Shown here one piece after another: positions 18,884-29,588 of a stretch of DNA of 64,000 nt (within the stretch, counting starts at the first letter, position 1; each line of letters opens with the position of its first letter). The notes beneath the pieces were generated by a model. That model had not been told where the DNA came from. It made no database searches and was given only the letters and a program-made list of their open reading frames with translations. The position numbers and the translations under genes were made by a program. This DNA is from Flavobacterium sp. KS-LB2 (GTDB taxonomy: Bacteria > Bacteroidota > Bacteroidia > Flavobacteriales > Flavobacteriaceae): assembly GCF_036895565.1 (NCBI RefSeq), contig NZ_CP145904.1, positions 2,790,001 through 2,854,000 of the forward strand. The letters run 5' to 3'.

Positions 18884-19252
18884 TTAATATTGATTTGTTG
18901 CCAACATAACTAAGGTACAAGCTATCTCGACTTTGATGTCATTTAATTTCAATAATTGATAAAATTCTGGATTCTCAGTACCGGGATTAAAAATAACACG
19001 TTTTGGTTGTGCCTCAACAATATAATTATAGTAATCGCGCTGGCGCAAAGGGTTTAGATAAAGAGTTACTGTGTCAACTTTTTTTAACGGAATTGCTTTC
19101 GTTTGGATTTTCACTCCTGCTACTTCTCCTGCATTTTGACCGATAGCAAGAACCGAATGTCCTTTCTCAACCAATTTTTCAATTGCCATGAAAGAATATC
19201 TCGCTGGTTTTGTAGATGCCCCAAGAACTAGCGTTTTTTTATTTTTTATCAT
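18884..19252 (-). CDS. CoA-binding domain protein
   Basis: A 122-residue single-domain Rossmann protein of the CoA_binding_2 (YccU-like) family. The N-terminal LVLGASTKPARYSFMAIEKL and the later VIFNPGTENPE and ACTLVML are typical. Family members bind CoA or related nucleotides; the physiological role is not known. It is a single gene with a candidate -7 box at 19272-19279 (TACTTTTG on the minus strand) and converges with the symporter gene. Confidence 0.9.
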   Translation of the reverse strand: MIKNKKTLVLGASTKPARYSFMAIEKLVEKGHSVLAIGQNAGEVAGVKIQTKAIPLKKVDTVTLYLNPLRQRDYYNYIVEAQPKRVIFNPGTENPEFYQLLKLNDIKVEIACTLVMLATNQY

Positions 19253-19396
19253 TTTATAGAATTATATTTTACAAAAGTAATAAAAAAGGTCCATGAGTAT
19301 AGCAATTATTAGGTTTAGTTATAAACGTAAGAAAAAACATTAGCCTAACATTAAAAAGCAAAAAAAGAGTATTTTTACAATCTTAAAAAACAAAAT

Positions 19397-20029
19397 ATGG
19401 ATTTATTTATTTACCTCTTTGTCGCGCTTTTTTCCGTTTTAAATCCTATTGGTACCGTTCCAATTTTTGTAGGGCTCACACAAAATGACACCAAAAAAGA
19501 GCGCTCCAGAATTTCTTTATGGACGGCAATAAATGTATTTATTATTCTTATCGTCTCGTTTTTTATTGGACAGTATGTATTGCTTTTCTTTGGAATTAGT
19601 ATTGATGCGTTAAGGATTGCTGGAGGAATTATCATTGTAAGCTCTGGTTTTTCATTGCTTTCTGGTAAATTCACTAAGAAGCGAGGTATTAATAAAAAAG
19701 CCGAAACTGACGCTCAGCAAAGAAATGATATTGCCTTGACTCCACTTGCAATTCCTATGCTTGCTGGTCCGGGATCAATTTCATTACTTATAGCTTTTTA
19801 TCAGGAACACAATACTACTATGGAGATTATTATTTCTTCAATTGCTATTCTTGCCATTGCTATTACCATTTTTATCATCCTTAAAAGCGCCCATTATTTG
19901 GCAAAAATACTTGGAGCATCTGGAATTATTGCGATTTCAAGAATTGTGGGATTCATTGTAATTGCTATTGGAATTCAATATATTGTAAGCGCTATTATCA
20001 ATATAATAAAAGGGAACCTCTCCTTATAA
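19397..20029 (+). CDS. MarC/YchE-family integral membrane protein
   Basis: The 210-residue protein has about six hydrophobic segments. The conserved N-terminal FVALFSVLNPIGTVPIF and the central TPLAIPMLAGPGSISLLI with its Pro/Gly-rich loop are MarC family signatures. The family was once linked to multiple antibiotic resistance in E. coli, but this was not upheld and the transported substrate is unknown. It is a monocistronic gene ended by a bidirectional hairpin terminator shared with ctlX. Confidence 0.93.
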   Translation: MDLFIYLFVALFSVLNPIGTVPIFVGLTQNDTKKERSRISLWTAINVFIILIVSFFIGQYVLLFFGISIDALRIAGGIIIVSSGFSLLSGKFTKKRGINKKAETDAQQRNDIALTPLAIPMLAGPGSISLLIAFYQEHNTTMEIIISSIAILAIAITIFIILKSAHYLAKILGASGIIAISRIVGFIVIAIGIQYIVSAIINIIKGNLSL

Positions 20030-20039
20030 AAAAGAAAAA

Positions 20040-20078
20040 AAGCGGATACGATTTACAATCATATCCGCTTTTTTTTTT
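20040..20078. terminator. Bidirectional terminator between the MarC gene and ctlX
   Basis: AAGCGGATA (20040-20048) pairs perfectly with TATCCGCTT (20062-20070), with an A run before and a T run of about nine after. It therefore works on paper for both converging genes. Confidence 0.92.
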
Positions 20079-21012
20079 AATTTCTTGGCAAGAAAATTTC
20101 GGCCATCATACATCGGGCACTTCCTCCGCCGCAAGCCTCAATGGTGTCTAAACTAGAACTCAAAATTTCAGCATGTTTCTCTAATTGTTCTACTTGTTTT
20201 GGTGTTAAGACTTGATGCGCAGCGGCACTCATAACCAAATAGCGTTTATCATTTGCTCCACGAACTTCAAGCATATTACCTGCAAAATTATTCATTTGGG
20301 CCTCGGTGATTAAAATCACTTCTTTTCCATTTTCTTTCAGATTATCTAGAACCATTTTGCGTTCTTTCTTATCATCGATACAATCCGAGCAAATTACCGC
20401 AAAGGTTTCTCCCAAGCACATCATCACATTAGTGTGATAAATAAGCTTTCGCTCTGAATCTACCGTTTGAAACGCTTCAAAAATTACTGGTGCATAATCA
20501 AAATCTTCACAGAATTCGATAAACAATTCTTCATCCGCTCTTGGAGATAAGGCGCAATAAGCTTTAGCATTAGCTCTATCCAAAAGTAAACTTCCTGTTC
20601 CTTCCAAGAAAAAACCATCTTCTTCAGCTGATGTATAATCAACGATATTGTTAATCACAAAACCTTTATCTTCTAGAATATCTAAAATATCTTCCCGACG
20701 TTCTGCTCGGCGATTCTCAGCAAACATTGGATACAAAGCAACATCTCCATTCTCGTGAAAAGAGATCCAATTGTTTGGAAAAATACTATCCGGAGTATCA
20801 GGATCCAAGGTGTCTTCAACAACAGTAACATCTACACCCACTGCAGTTAGTTTTTCTACAAAAGCATCAAATTCTTGCTGTGCTTTGGCATTTACAGTTG
20901 CTGGCAAAAGCCCATCTATTACTTTTTGATAATAATTATTTACTGCCGTTTGTTCGTTCATTCTAAACGCAACCGGGCGAATCATCAATATAGAATTTGT
21001 CGTTTGTTTCAT
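20077..21012 (-). CDS. ctlX: Citrulline hydrolase-type guanidino/ureido hydrolase (CtlX-like)
   Basis: A 311-residue member of the amidinotransferase/arginine-deiminase superfamily. Motifs are FPNNWISFH (residues about 76-84), FFLEGTGSLLLDR, the active-site His in YHTNVMMCLGE, NFAGNMLEVRG and the C-terminal catalytic Cys in GGGSARCMMAEIFLPR. CtlX-type enzymes have been connected with citrulline breakdown; hydrolysis of a ureido or guanidino group through a Cys thioester is the family chemistry. It lies 75 nt downstream of a second superfamily member in the same direction, suggesting a shared route. Confidence 0.85.
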   Translation of the reverse strand: MKQTTNSILMIRPVAFRMNEQTAVNNYYQKVIDGLLPATVNAKAQQEFDAFVEKLTAVGVDVTVVEDTLDPDTPDSIFPNNWISFHENGDVALYPMFAENRRAERREDILDILEDKGFVINNIVDYTSAEEDGFFLEGTGSLLLDRANAKAYCALSPRADEELFIEFCEDFDYAPVIFEAFQTVDSERKLIYHTNVMMCLGETFAVICSDCIDDKKERKMVLDNLKENGKEVILITEAQMNNFAGNMLEVRGANDKRYLVMSAAAHQVLTPKQVEQLEKHAEILSSSLDTIEACGGGSARCMMAEIFLPRN

Positions 21013-21087
21013 ATTATTTTTAGTTTAAAGTTTACTCGTTTAAAGTTTAATGCTGAGTAACATTAAACTTAAAACTTAAACAAATAT

Positions 21088-22002
21088 TTAATTTCTAATT
21101 AAGGGCAAGGTAGAACATCGTAATAATCCTTCTTGTTTTGCAATTTCTGCGTATGGAATTTCTTCAACAACAAAACCGCTTTCACGCAACCAATTATTAA
21201 GTCTTGTGAAGTTTCTTTCTGAAACAACAACATTTGTGTCAATAGAAAAAATATTAGAATTCATATGATACATTTCGTCTCTCGTAATATGAAATAAATT
21301 TTCTTTTCCAAAAAGATGTACCAGAAATAAATAATCTGCCTCTTCACGGAAACCATTTTTATAAATAATCCCTTTATCTTTTCCTACGGGTTGAAAACAA
21401 CAATCTAAATGCAATGCGTTGTCACGAGCTTCAATTTTAGATTTAACCAAATCAAATTCTTTTACAATTTTATTTGGGAATAAATCTTTAATATACTGAA
21501 CTCCTTGCATATTAGTTCTTGCAGTAATGTAATCTTTATAGTCGCTTCCTTTGTATGTTCCAATGAAAACATAATCATCCCACAACATCACATCACCACC
21601 TTCTATATGAGCTTCCTCTGGAGGACGAACTACTTTTTTAGGATCAATTTGGTCAATTATATATTGGATTGCATCCAGTTCCCGTTCTCTGTCTGGTAAA
21701 ATATTCGATTTTACAAAAACATCATCAATTACAAAACCAATATCTCTTGTAAATATCTGATTGTAATTTTCAATCATTTCCGGACGATAAACGGTCACAT
21801 TATATTTTTTTAGCACAGTATTAAATGCTTCCATTTCATTCACCATGTCTTTCTCCTGCGGATAAGTGCCTGCTAAAATATGTTCTAATGATTTTGGATC
21901 ATAGGCATCTTCAACCTTTGGTATAGGTCCATTATTAACTGCTGAACCCAGAACTACAGCTCTAAGCCTAGAAGTTTCATTCTTTATATTTAACTCTAAC
22001 AT
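21088..22002 (-). CDS. Arginine deiminase / dimethylarginine dimethylaminohydrolase-like protein
   Basis: This 304-residue protein belongs to the same fold class as its neighbour. Visible landmarks are IFTRDIGFVIDD (about residues 87-98), EEAHIEGGDVMLWDD, ALHLDCCFQPVG with the active-site His, and the C-terminal Cys in LLRCSTLPLIRN. It probably hydrolyses arginine, methylarginine or agmatine to citrulline or a related ureido compound, which the CtlX-like enzyme could then use. The exact substrate is open. A -7 box (TATATTTG, 22020-22027 on the minus strand) abuts the gltA terminator just upstream. Confidence 0.82.
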   Translation of the reverse strand: MLELNIKNETSRLRAVVLGSAVNNGPIPKVEDAYDPKSLEHILAGTYPQEKDMVNEMEAFNTVLKKYNVTVYRPEMIENYNQIFTRDIGFVIDDVFVKSNILPDRERELDAIQYIIDQIDPKKVVRPPEEAHIEGGDVMLWDDYVFIGTYKGSDYKDYITARTNMQGVQYIKDLFPNKIVKEFDLVKSKIEARDNALHLDCCFQPVGKDKGIIYKNGFREEADYLFLVHLFGKENLFHITRDEMYHMNSNIFSIDTNVVVSERNFTRLNNWLRESGFVVEEIPYAEIAKQEGLLRCSTLPLIRN

Positions 22003-22028
22003 GTATTTTTAGCTTTTGGCAAATATAA

Positions 22029-22058
22029 AAAAAGCTTCACTAATTAGTGAAGCTTTTT
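22029..22058. terminator. Terminator after gltA: perfect 30-nt palindrome
   Basis: The sequence is fully self-complementary around CACTAATTAGTG and has flanking A and T runs. It lies 10 nt past the gltA stop and directly upstream of the next gene's promoter box. Confidence 0.93.
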
Positions 22059-22067
22059 AAACTGATT

Positions 22068-23351
22068 TTATCTTTTATCTGTTGGCACAAAATCCCTCAA
22101 AGGGTGCCCAGTATAAACTTGTCTTGGCCTTCCGATAGGCTCCTTATTTTCACGCATTTCTTTCCATTGTGCGATCCAACCCGGTAAACGACCTATTGCA
22201 AACATTACTGTAAACATATCGGTAGGAATTCCTAAAGCTCTGTAAATAATTCCAGAATAGAAATCTACATTAGGATATAAATTTCTTGATTTGAAATATT
22301 CATCTTCTAAAGCGGATTCTTCTAGTTTTTTTGCAATTGCAAGAATTGGGTCTTCAACTCCTAAAGTTGCTAAAACTTCGTTAGCCGCTTTTTTAATAAT
22401 TTTTGCTCTTGGATCAAAATTCTTATAGACTCTGTGACCAAAACCCATCAAACGGAAAGGGTCATTTTTATCTTTGGCTTTAGCCATATACTTGTCAGCA
22501 TCACCACCATTTCTATGAATTTCTTCTAACATTTCCAGAACTGCTTGATTTGCTCCTCCGTGTAATGGTCCCCAAAGTGCAGAAACTCCAGCAGATATTG
22601 AAGCAAATAATCCTGCATGAGAAGAACCTACCATTCTTACGGTAGACGTTGAGCAGTTTTGCTCATGATCACCGTGAAGAATAAATAATTTATCCAATGC
22701 ATCTATGACTACAGGATTTGCTTTGTATGGTTCTGTAGGCAATTCAAACATTAAACGCATGAAGTTTTCTACGTATCCTTTAGTATTATCATAATAATTT
22801 AAAGGATAACCCATACTTTTTCTGTACGTCCAAGTTGCAATAACAAGGAATTTACCCATTGTTTTACATACTGCCTCATACATTTCTTTTTCATTTTCAA
22901 CATTCACCGATTTAGGGTTAAATGCCGTCAATGCACTTGTCAAAGCAGCTAATACACCCATTGGATGTGCCGTTTTAGGAAACCCATCAATGATGTTTTT
23001 CATTTCCTCATTGACCAAGGTGTATTTTCTAATATCATTTTCAAATTGCACTAACTGAACTTTAGTTGGCAACTCTCCAAAAATCAGAAGGTAAGATACT
23101 TCTAGAAAATCTGCTTTTTCAGCTAAATCCTCGATTGAATATCCTCTGTAGCGAAGGATTCCAAGCTCTCCATCTAAAAAAGTAATATCACTTTTACAAG
23201 AACCTGAGTTTTTATAACCGGGATCAAGCGTAATTACACCTGATAAATCACGTAATTTGTTAATATCAATGGCAACTTCATTTTCACTTCCTACAATGAT
23301 CGGTAGTTCAAATTTTTTACCATCAATTTCTAATGTTGCTATTTTTGACAT
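22068..23351 (-). CDS. gltA: Citrate synthase
   Basis: A 427-residue type II-length citrate synthase condensing acetyl-CoA and oxaloacetate at the entry of the TCA cycle. Catalytic landmarks are the His in LHGDHEQNCSTSTVR, the His in LWGPLHGGANQAV, and the Asp in NVDFYSGIIYRALG, plus GFGHRVYKNFDPRA. No residue appears lost. It is transcribed alone from a candidate box at 23390-23397 and follows eno, a typical flavobacterial arrangement. Confidence 0.97.
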   Translation of the reverse strand: MSKIATLEIDGKKFELPIIVGSENEVAIDINKLRDLSGVITLDPGYKNSGSCKSDITFLDGELGILRYRGYSIEDLAEKADFLEVSYLLIFGELPTKVQLVQFENDIRKYTLVNEEMKNIIDGFPKTAHPMGVLAALTSALTAFNPKSVNVENEKEMYEAVCKTMGKFLVIATWTYRKSMGYPLNYYDNTKGYVENFMRLMFELPTEPYKANPVVIDALDKLFILHGDHEQNCSTSTVRMVGSSHAGLFASISAGVSALWGPLHGGANQAVLEMLEEIHRNGGDADKYMAKAKDKNDPFRLMGFGHRVYKNFDPRAKIIKKAANEVLATLGVEDPILAIAKKLEESALEDEYFKSRNLYPNVDFYSGIIYRALGIPTDMFTVMFAIGRLPGWIAQWKEMRENKEPIGRPRQVYTGHPLRDFVPTDKR

Positions 23352-23389
23352 AATATAATTGAAAATAAACTTTTAAAATAATAATTTCT

Positions 23390-23397
23390 CAAATCTA
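23390..23397 (-). promoter_or_regulatory. Candidate -7 box for gltA
   Basis: The minus strand reads TAGATTTG (TAnnTTTG), about 38 nt before the ATG. I see no clear -33 element. Confidence 0.4.
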
Positions 23398-23459
23398 AGG
23401 AATTAAACAGTAATTAAAAAGAGAATAACACAATGAAATTGTTAAATATTACAAAAAAA

Positions 23460-23484
23460 AGCCACCCACATTAAGTGAATGGCT
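23460..23484 (-). terminator. Probable terminator after eno
   Basis: On the minus strand AGCCA and TGGCT pair, with an inner CAC/GTG pair, and a T run of eight follows. It lies about 24 nt past the eno stop. Confidence 0.75.
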
Positions 23485-23507
23485 ATCCTATAAAATATTA
23501 TAAGAAA

Positions 23508-25196
<1,689 letters not shown>

Positions 25197-26534
25197 ATGG
25201 AAGCATTAAAAAACCTTAACAATTTAATGAATTCTAGTGAAATTGCAGCATTATTGAATAAAACGGCTTCTTCTCTGGAAAATAAAGAAGATTTAGACCC
25301 ATTAATAGACTACATAGGAGATGCAAAATATGTCCTTTTAGGTGAAGCCTCACACGGCACACATGAATATTATACATGGAGAGCTAAAATAACTCAACGA
25401 CTCATTCAGGAGAAAGAATTTTCATTTGTAGGAGTCGAAGGAGATTGGCCGGATTGCTATCGTTTAAATCGGTATGCAAAAGGATATTTAGATTCCGGGA
25501 AAGATATTTTTAGCGTTATGAATGAGTTTAAAAGATGGCCTACTTGGATGTGGGCAAATTGGGAAACAGCAGCATTCATAGATTGGCTCAAAGTTTATAA
25601 CGAAAGCTTTTCTGCTGATAAAAGAATAGGATTTTACGGATTGGATGTATACAGTTTTAGGGAATCTATGAATTCGATCATTCAATATTTAGAAAAAAAT
25701 GATCCAAAAGCACTTGCAGTTGCTAAAACAGCCATGAAATGTTTTGAACCCTACAATAAAGACGAAGGGCAATCTTATGCCAAAGCCTCTTCCTACGTTC
25801 CAGAATTATGCGAGAAAGAAATCCTGCACATGCTTACGGAAATTATTAAAAATGCACCCAATTACAACCACGATGCAGAAAATGTTTTAAGCACAGAACA
25901 AAATGCATTTATTGCCAGAAATGCTGAAAAGTATTATCGCGCCATGATAAAAAGAGGTTCTGCCTCTTGGAATATACGTGACGAACACATGGTTTCTACT
26001 GTACAAAGACTGATGAAATTTCACGGAAAGGACGCAAAAATAATAGTTTGGGAACACAATACTCACATTGGAGATGCGCGTGCAACAGATATGGCATCCG
26101 AAGGTATGGTAAATGTAGGCCAGCTTTTACGAGAGCAATATTCGAACGAAGGAGTTATTGCAGTTGGATTTGGTTCTTACAAAGGAAGCGTGATTGCCGG
26201 TAGAGAATGGGGTGGTTCTATGCGAAAAATAAAAGTACCTGAAGCTGTTGTAGGTAGTTGGGAACATGCCTTTCACCTCGCTTCCAATGGGCAAAATAGG
26301 TTATTATTAATGAATAAAGTAAAGAATGAAAAATGCCTTTCGTCCAATATAGGCCATCGTGCAATAGGAGTTGTTTATAATCCAGAGCATGAAAGATTTG
26401 GGAATTATGTTCCCACAATATTACCAAAAAGATACGATGCTTTTATTTTTCTAGACGAAACAAGTGCATTACATCCAATACACATTCAGCCAGACGGCAA
26501 CCAAATTCCGGAAACATATCCTTTTGGAATGTAA
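25197..26534 (+). CDS. Erythromycin esterase-family protein
   Basis: A 445-residue EreA/EreB-superfamily hydrolase. The first in-frame ATG is at 25197; an immediately preceding GTG (25194) would add one residue. Family landmarks are the catalytic-site LLGEASHGTHEYY (about residues 45-57) with its His, GVEGDWPDCYRLNRY with the conserved Glu, IGFYGLDVYSF, and WEHNTHIGDARATDM. True Ere enzymes open macrolide lactones, but most chromosomal homologues have unknown substrates, so resistance should not be assumed. It sits on the opposite strand between eno and carA, as if inserted there. Confidence 0.9.
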   Translation: MEALKNLNNLMNSSEIAALLNKTASSLENKEDLDPLIDYIGDAKYVLLGEASHGTHEYYTWRAKITQRLIQEKEFSFVGVEGDWPDCYRLNRYAKGYLDSGKDIFSVMNEFKRWPTWMWANWETAAFIDWLKVYNESFSADKRIGFYGLDVYSFRESMNSIIQYLEKNDPKALAVAKTAMKCFEPYNKDEGQSYAKASSYVPELCEKEILHMLTEIIKNAPNYNHDAENVLSTEQNAFIARNAEKYYRAMIKRGSASWNIRDEHMVSTVQRLMKFHGKDAKIIVWEHNTHIGDARATDMASEGMVNVGQLLREQYSNEGVIAVGFGSYKGSVIAGREWGGSMRKIKVPEAVVGSWEHAFHLASNGQNRLLLMNKVKNEKCLSSNIGHRAIGVVYNPEHERFGNYVPTILPKRYDAFIFLDETSALHPIHIQPDGNQIPETYPFGM

Positions 26535-26547
26535 TTGTAATTAAAAA

Positions 26548-26577
26548 AAGGTTTGACTTAATTAAAAGTCAAACCCT
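26548..26577. terminator. Bidirectional terminator between the esterase-like gene and carA
   Basis: GGTTTGACTT and AAGTCAAACC are perfectly complementary around a 6-nt AATTAA loop, with A-rich sequence on one side and CTTTT on the other. Confidence 0.9.
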
Positions 26578-26609
26578 TTTCAATATCTAATTTAGGAAGT
26601 TATCCTAAT

Positions 26610-27710
26610 TTATCCTTTTATGTTCTCTATAAATTGATCAAACAAATAAGAGGAATCATGTGGTCCTGGACTTGCTTCTGGATGGTATTGAACTGAGAAA
26701 CAATTTTTGTTTTTAATTCGCATACCTGCAACTGTTCCATCATTTAGATGAAGATGAGTAATCTCTAAATCAGGATGATTATCCAGTTCTTCTTTATTAA
26801 CAGCAAAACCATGATTTTGAGAAGTTATTTCTCCTTTACCGGTAATGACGTTTTTTACAGGATGATTAATTCCCCTGTGACCATTAAACATTTTATAAGT
26901 CGAAATTCCGTTTGCTAAACCAATAACTTGATGTCCTAAACAAATTCCGAATAAAGGCTTGTCATTTTCAAGGATTTCTTTAGCAACTTGAATAGCTCCA
27001 GAAAGCGGTTCCGGATCACCAGGTCCATTAGATAAAAAGTATCCATCTGGATTAAATGCTGCTAAATCTTGGTACGAAGAATCAAAAGGAAATACTTTGA
27101 TGTAGCAATCTCTTTTGGCAAGATTACGAAGGATATTCGTTTTAATTCCTAAATCAAGTGCCGCAATTTTATAGGTTGCATTTTCATCTCCAAAAAAGTA
27201 AGGTTCCGTAGTAGAAACTTTAGAAGCTAATTCTAAACCTTTCATATCTGGAACTTTTGCCAATGCAATCTTTAGTTCTTCTATTGAAGTTTCATCAGTG
27301 CAAATGACTGCATTCATAGCACCATTGTCACGAATATAACTTACAAGAGCACGTGTATCTACATCAGAGATACAAATTAGATTTTGTTTGATAAAATAAT
27401 CTTCCAAACTCCCGGAAGCTCCTTCACGAGAATAATTGAAGCTAAAATTTTTACAAACCAAACCTGCTATTTTAATACTTTGTGATTCAACCTCTGAATC
27501 ATTTACTCCATAATTTCCAATATGGGCATTAGTGGCTACCATTAATTGTCCAAAGTAAGATGGATCCGTAAAAATTTCTTGGTAACCTGTCATTCCAGTG
27601 TTAAAACAAACTTCCCCAAAAGTGGTACCACTGATTCCAATAGATTTACCATGGAATATGGTTCCGTCACTTAATAAAAGAATTGCTTTTTGTCGTGTTG
27701 TATATTTCAT
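26610..27710 (-). CDS. carA: Carbamoyl-phosphate synthase small subunit
   Basis: The glutaminase subunit hydrolyses glutamine and passes ammonia to CarB for pyrimidine and arginine synthesis. The N-terminal domain contains GTTFGEVCFNTGMTGYQEI; the class I amidotransferase domain has the nucleophile Cys in FGICLGHQVIGLANG and the His-Glu of YHPEASPGPHD. I chose the Met at 27710 (MKYTTRQKAILLL), giving 366 residues; the frame is open to another Met at 27743 whose extra residues are not family-like. carB is not in the window. Confidence 0.96.
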   Translation of the reverse strand: MKYTTRQKAILLLSDGTIFHGKSIGISGTTFGEVCFNTGMTGYQEIFTDPSYFGQLMVATNAHIGNYGVNDSEVESQSIKIAGLVCKNFSFNYSREGASGSLEDYFIKQNLICISDVDTRALVSYIRDNGAMNAVICTDETSIEELKIALAKVPDMKGLELASKVSTTEPYFFGDENATYKIAALDLGIKTNILRNLAKRDCYIKVFPFDSSYQDLAAFNPDGYFLSNGPGDPEPLSGAIQVAKEILENDKPLFGICLGHQVIGLANGISTYKMFNGHRGINHPVKNVITGKGEITSQNHGFAVNKEELDNHPDLEITHLHLNDGTVAGMRIKNKNCFSVQYHPEASPGPHDSSYLFDQFIENIKG

Positions 27711-27784
27711 GCGTTGATTTCTATTATTGTTTAATAGTCTCATGGAACTAGCAAAGCTGGTTTCATCTGTAGTTAAATATTATG

Positions 27785-27816
27785 CAAATTTAAATCTTTA
27801 AAGCAATGGAAACAAA
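27785..27816 (-). promoter_or_regulatory. carA promoter
   Basis: On the minus strand a TTTG at 27816-27813 is followed after 20 nt by TAAATTTG at 27792-27785, a full match to the Bacteroidota consensus. The start near 27778 leaves a leader of about 68 nt. Confidence 0.7.
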
Positions 27817-27855
27817 TTTTTGAAATTTAATATAAAAAAGAAAAAAGTTCTAATC

Positions 27856-27920
27856 TAGCCCTGATGGAAACGGTTTCCTTTTGCTTTTTTTAAGCAAAAG
27901 ATATAGTGAACAGCAGGAGA
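27856..27920 (+). ncRNA. Dispersed structured element, copy A (possible RNA or REP-like)
   Basis: The compact copy, beginning TAGCCCTGATGG. The closing pair is CCTG 27860-27863 with CAGG 27914-27917; a perfect inner stem pairs CTTTTGC 27878-27884 with GCAAAAG 27894-27900. It shares TAGCCC, TCCTTTT, the ATATAG-GAACAG stretch and a closing GGA with copies at 18777 and 62363. It lies between carA and rplQ, a 312-nt gap that otherwise contains only the carA promoter and the rplQ terminator. Confidence 0.55.
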
Positions 27921-27966
27921 AAATATCAATAAATTCAAGATTTTTGCTCCAAAAAAATCAAAAAAA

Positions 27967-27994
27967 AAGGATAAACTACTAATAGCTTATCCTT
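27967..27994 (-). terminator. Terminator of the ribosomal superoperon (after rplQ)
   Basis: AAGGATAA and TTATCCTT pair perfectly. On the minus strand the stem is followed by a run of eight T. It lies about 29 nt past the rplQ stop. Confidence 0.9.
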
Positions 27995-28022
27995 GATTTT
28001 TATTGAATGATTATTTTCATAA

Positions 28023-28511
28023 TTACTCAGCAGTATCAGTAGTTGATTCAGTTTCAGCAACTGAGGCTTCAGTAGCCTCATCAGCTTTCTTAGCTTTTCC
28101 ACCACGACGGCTTTTTGCTTTTTTAACTTCTTTTTTACCACCATTGTAAAGTTCATTGAAATCTACTAACTCGATCATTGCCATATCAGCATTATCTCCT
28201 AAACGATTTCCAACTTTAATGATACGAGTGTATCCACCTGGACGGTCTCCTACTTTAGCAGCTACATCTCTGAACAAGTCAGTTACAGCATATTTGCTAC
28301 GTAAGTAAGCAAAAACGATACGACGATTATGAGTTGTATCAACTTTAGATTTTGTTATTAAAGGCTCAACGAATTGTTTAAGCGCTTTTGCTTTAGCAAC
28401 AGTAGTGTTAATACGTTTGTGCTCGATAAGAGAACAAGCCATATTAGCTAACATAGATTTCCTATGAGCTGTCTGTCTGCTTAAGTGATTGAATTTTTTT
28501 CCGTGTCTCAT
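28023..28511 (-). CDS. rplQ: 50S ribosomal protein L17
   Basis: The conserved core is intact ([44 protein letters not shown]). At 162 residues it is about 35 longer than E. coli L17 because of a C-terminal extension that is first Lys/Arg-rich ([13 protein letters not shown]) and then acidic and Thr/Ser-rich. Such tails are usual in Bacteroidota. It is the last gene of the operon, directly after rpoA. Confidence 0.98.
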   Translation of the reverse strand: MRHGKKFNHLSRQTAHRKSMLANMACSLIEHKRINTTVAKAKALKQFVEPLITKSKVDTTHNRRIVFAYLRSKYAVTDLFRDVAAKVGDRPGGYTRIIKVGNRLGDNADMAMIELVDFNELYNGGKKEVKKAKSRRGGKAKKADEATEASVAETESTTDTAE

Positions 28512-28574
28512 GACGTGTTTTTTTATACTTTCATCTTGATACTATCCATTTTGGAGATCAAAATATGAAGTAAT

Positions 28575-29567
28575 TTATTCTTTATCTAGTTTGTATTTTG
28601 CTAAATCCATACCGAAGTTCAAATTTTTAACTGCAACAAGCTCATCAAGTTCAGTTAAAGATTTTTTACCGAAATTACGGAATTTCATTAGGTCATTTTT
28701 ATTGAACGATACTAAATCACCAAGTGTATCAACTTCAGCCGCTTTCAAACAATTTAGTGCTCTCACAGAAAGATCCATATCAACAAGCTTAGTTTTAAGC
28801 AATTGTCTCATATGCAATGATTCCTCATCGTATGATTCTGTTTGTGCAATTTCGTCAGCCTCGAGTGTAATTCTTTCGTCAGAGAACAACATGAAATGGT
28901 GAATTAAAACTTTTGCAGCTTCAGTAAGAGCATCTTTTGGATTGATTGAACCATCAGTTTTTATTTCAAAAACTAATTTTTCGTAATCTGTTTTTTGTTC
29001 TACACGGAAGTTTTCAATGGCATATTTTACATTTTTTACGGGAGTAAAAATTGAATCTGTAAAAATAGTTCCAATTGCAGCATTCTGTTTTTTGTTCTCT
29101 TCAGCAGGAACATATCCTCTACCTTTTTCGATTGTTAAATCGAAATTAAGTTTGATTTTACTGTCTAAATTACAGATAACTAGTTCTGGATTCAAAACTT
29201 GGAAACCTGAAATAAACTTTTGAAAATCACCAGCTGTTAATTGATCTTTACCAGAAACAGAAATAGTAACTGATTCATTATCAATATCTTCAATTTGACG
29301 TTTAAAACGTACTTGTTTAAGATTAAGGATAATTTCGGTAACGTCTTCAACAACTCCTGAAATAGTAGAAAACTCATGATCTACACCTTCAATGCGAACA
29401 GATGTAATTGCATAACCTTCTAATGCTGAAAGCAAAACTCTTCTAAGTGCATTACCAACGGTCAATCCGTATCCTGGTTCCAAAGGTCTAAATTCAAATT
29501 TACCTTCAAAATCGGTTGAATCGATCATGATAACTTTATCGGGCTTCTGAAAATTAAATATTGCCAT
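28575..29567 (-). CDS. rpoA: RNA polymerase alpha subunit
   Basis: The 330-residue subunit has the N-terminal dimerisation domain ([31 protein letters not shown]) and the C-terminal helix-hairpin-helix domain ([33 protein letters not shown]) that contacts DNA and regulators. Length equals the E. coli protein. It lies between rpsD and rplQ in the alpha operon. Confidence 0.98.
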   Translation of the reverse strand: MAIFNFQKPDKVIMIDSTDFEGKFEFRPLEPGYGLTVGNALRRVLLSALEGYAITSVRIEGVDHEFSTISGVVEDVTEIILNLKQVRFKRQIEDIDNESVTISVSGKDQLTAGDFQKFISGFQVLNPELVICNLDSKIKLNFDLTIEKGRGYVPAEENKKQNAAIGTIFTDSIFTPVKNVKYAIENFRVEQKTDYEKLVFEIKTDGSINPKDALTEAAKVLIHHFMLFSDERITLEADEIAQTESYDEESLHMRQLLKTKLVDMDLSVRALNCLKAAEVDTLGDLVSFNKNDLMKFRNFGKKSLTELDELVAVKNLNFGMDLAKYKLDKE

Positions 29568-29588
29568 AAATTTCGACTAAGTCAATTA

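Noticed and set aside
25197..26534. Macrolide resistance gene
   Set aside because: Superfamily membership alone does not show macrolide esterase activity; kept as a family-level call.
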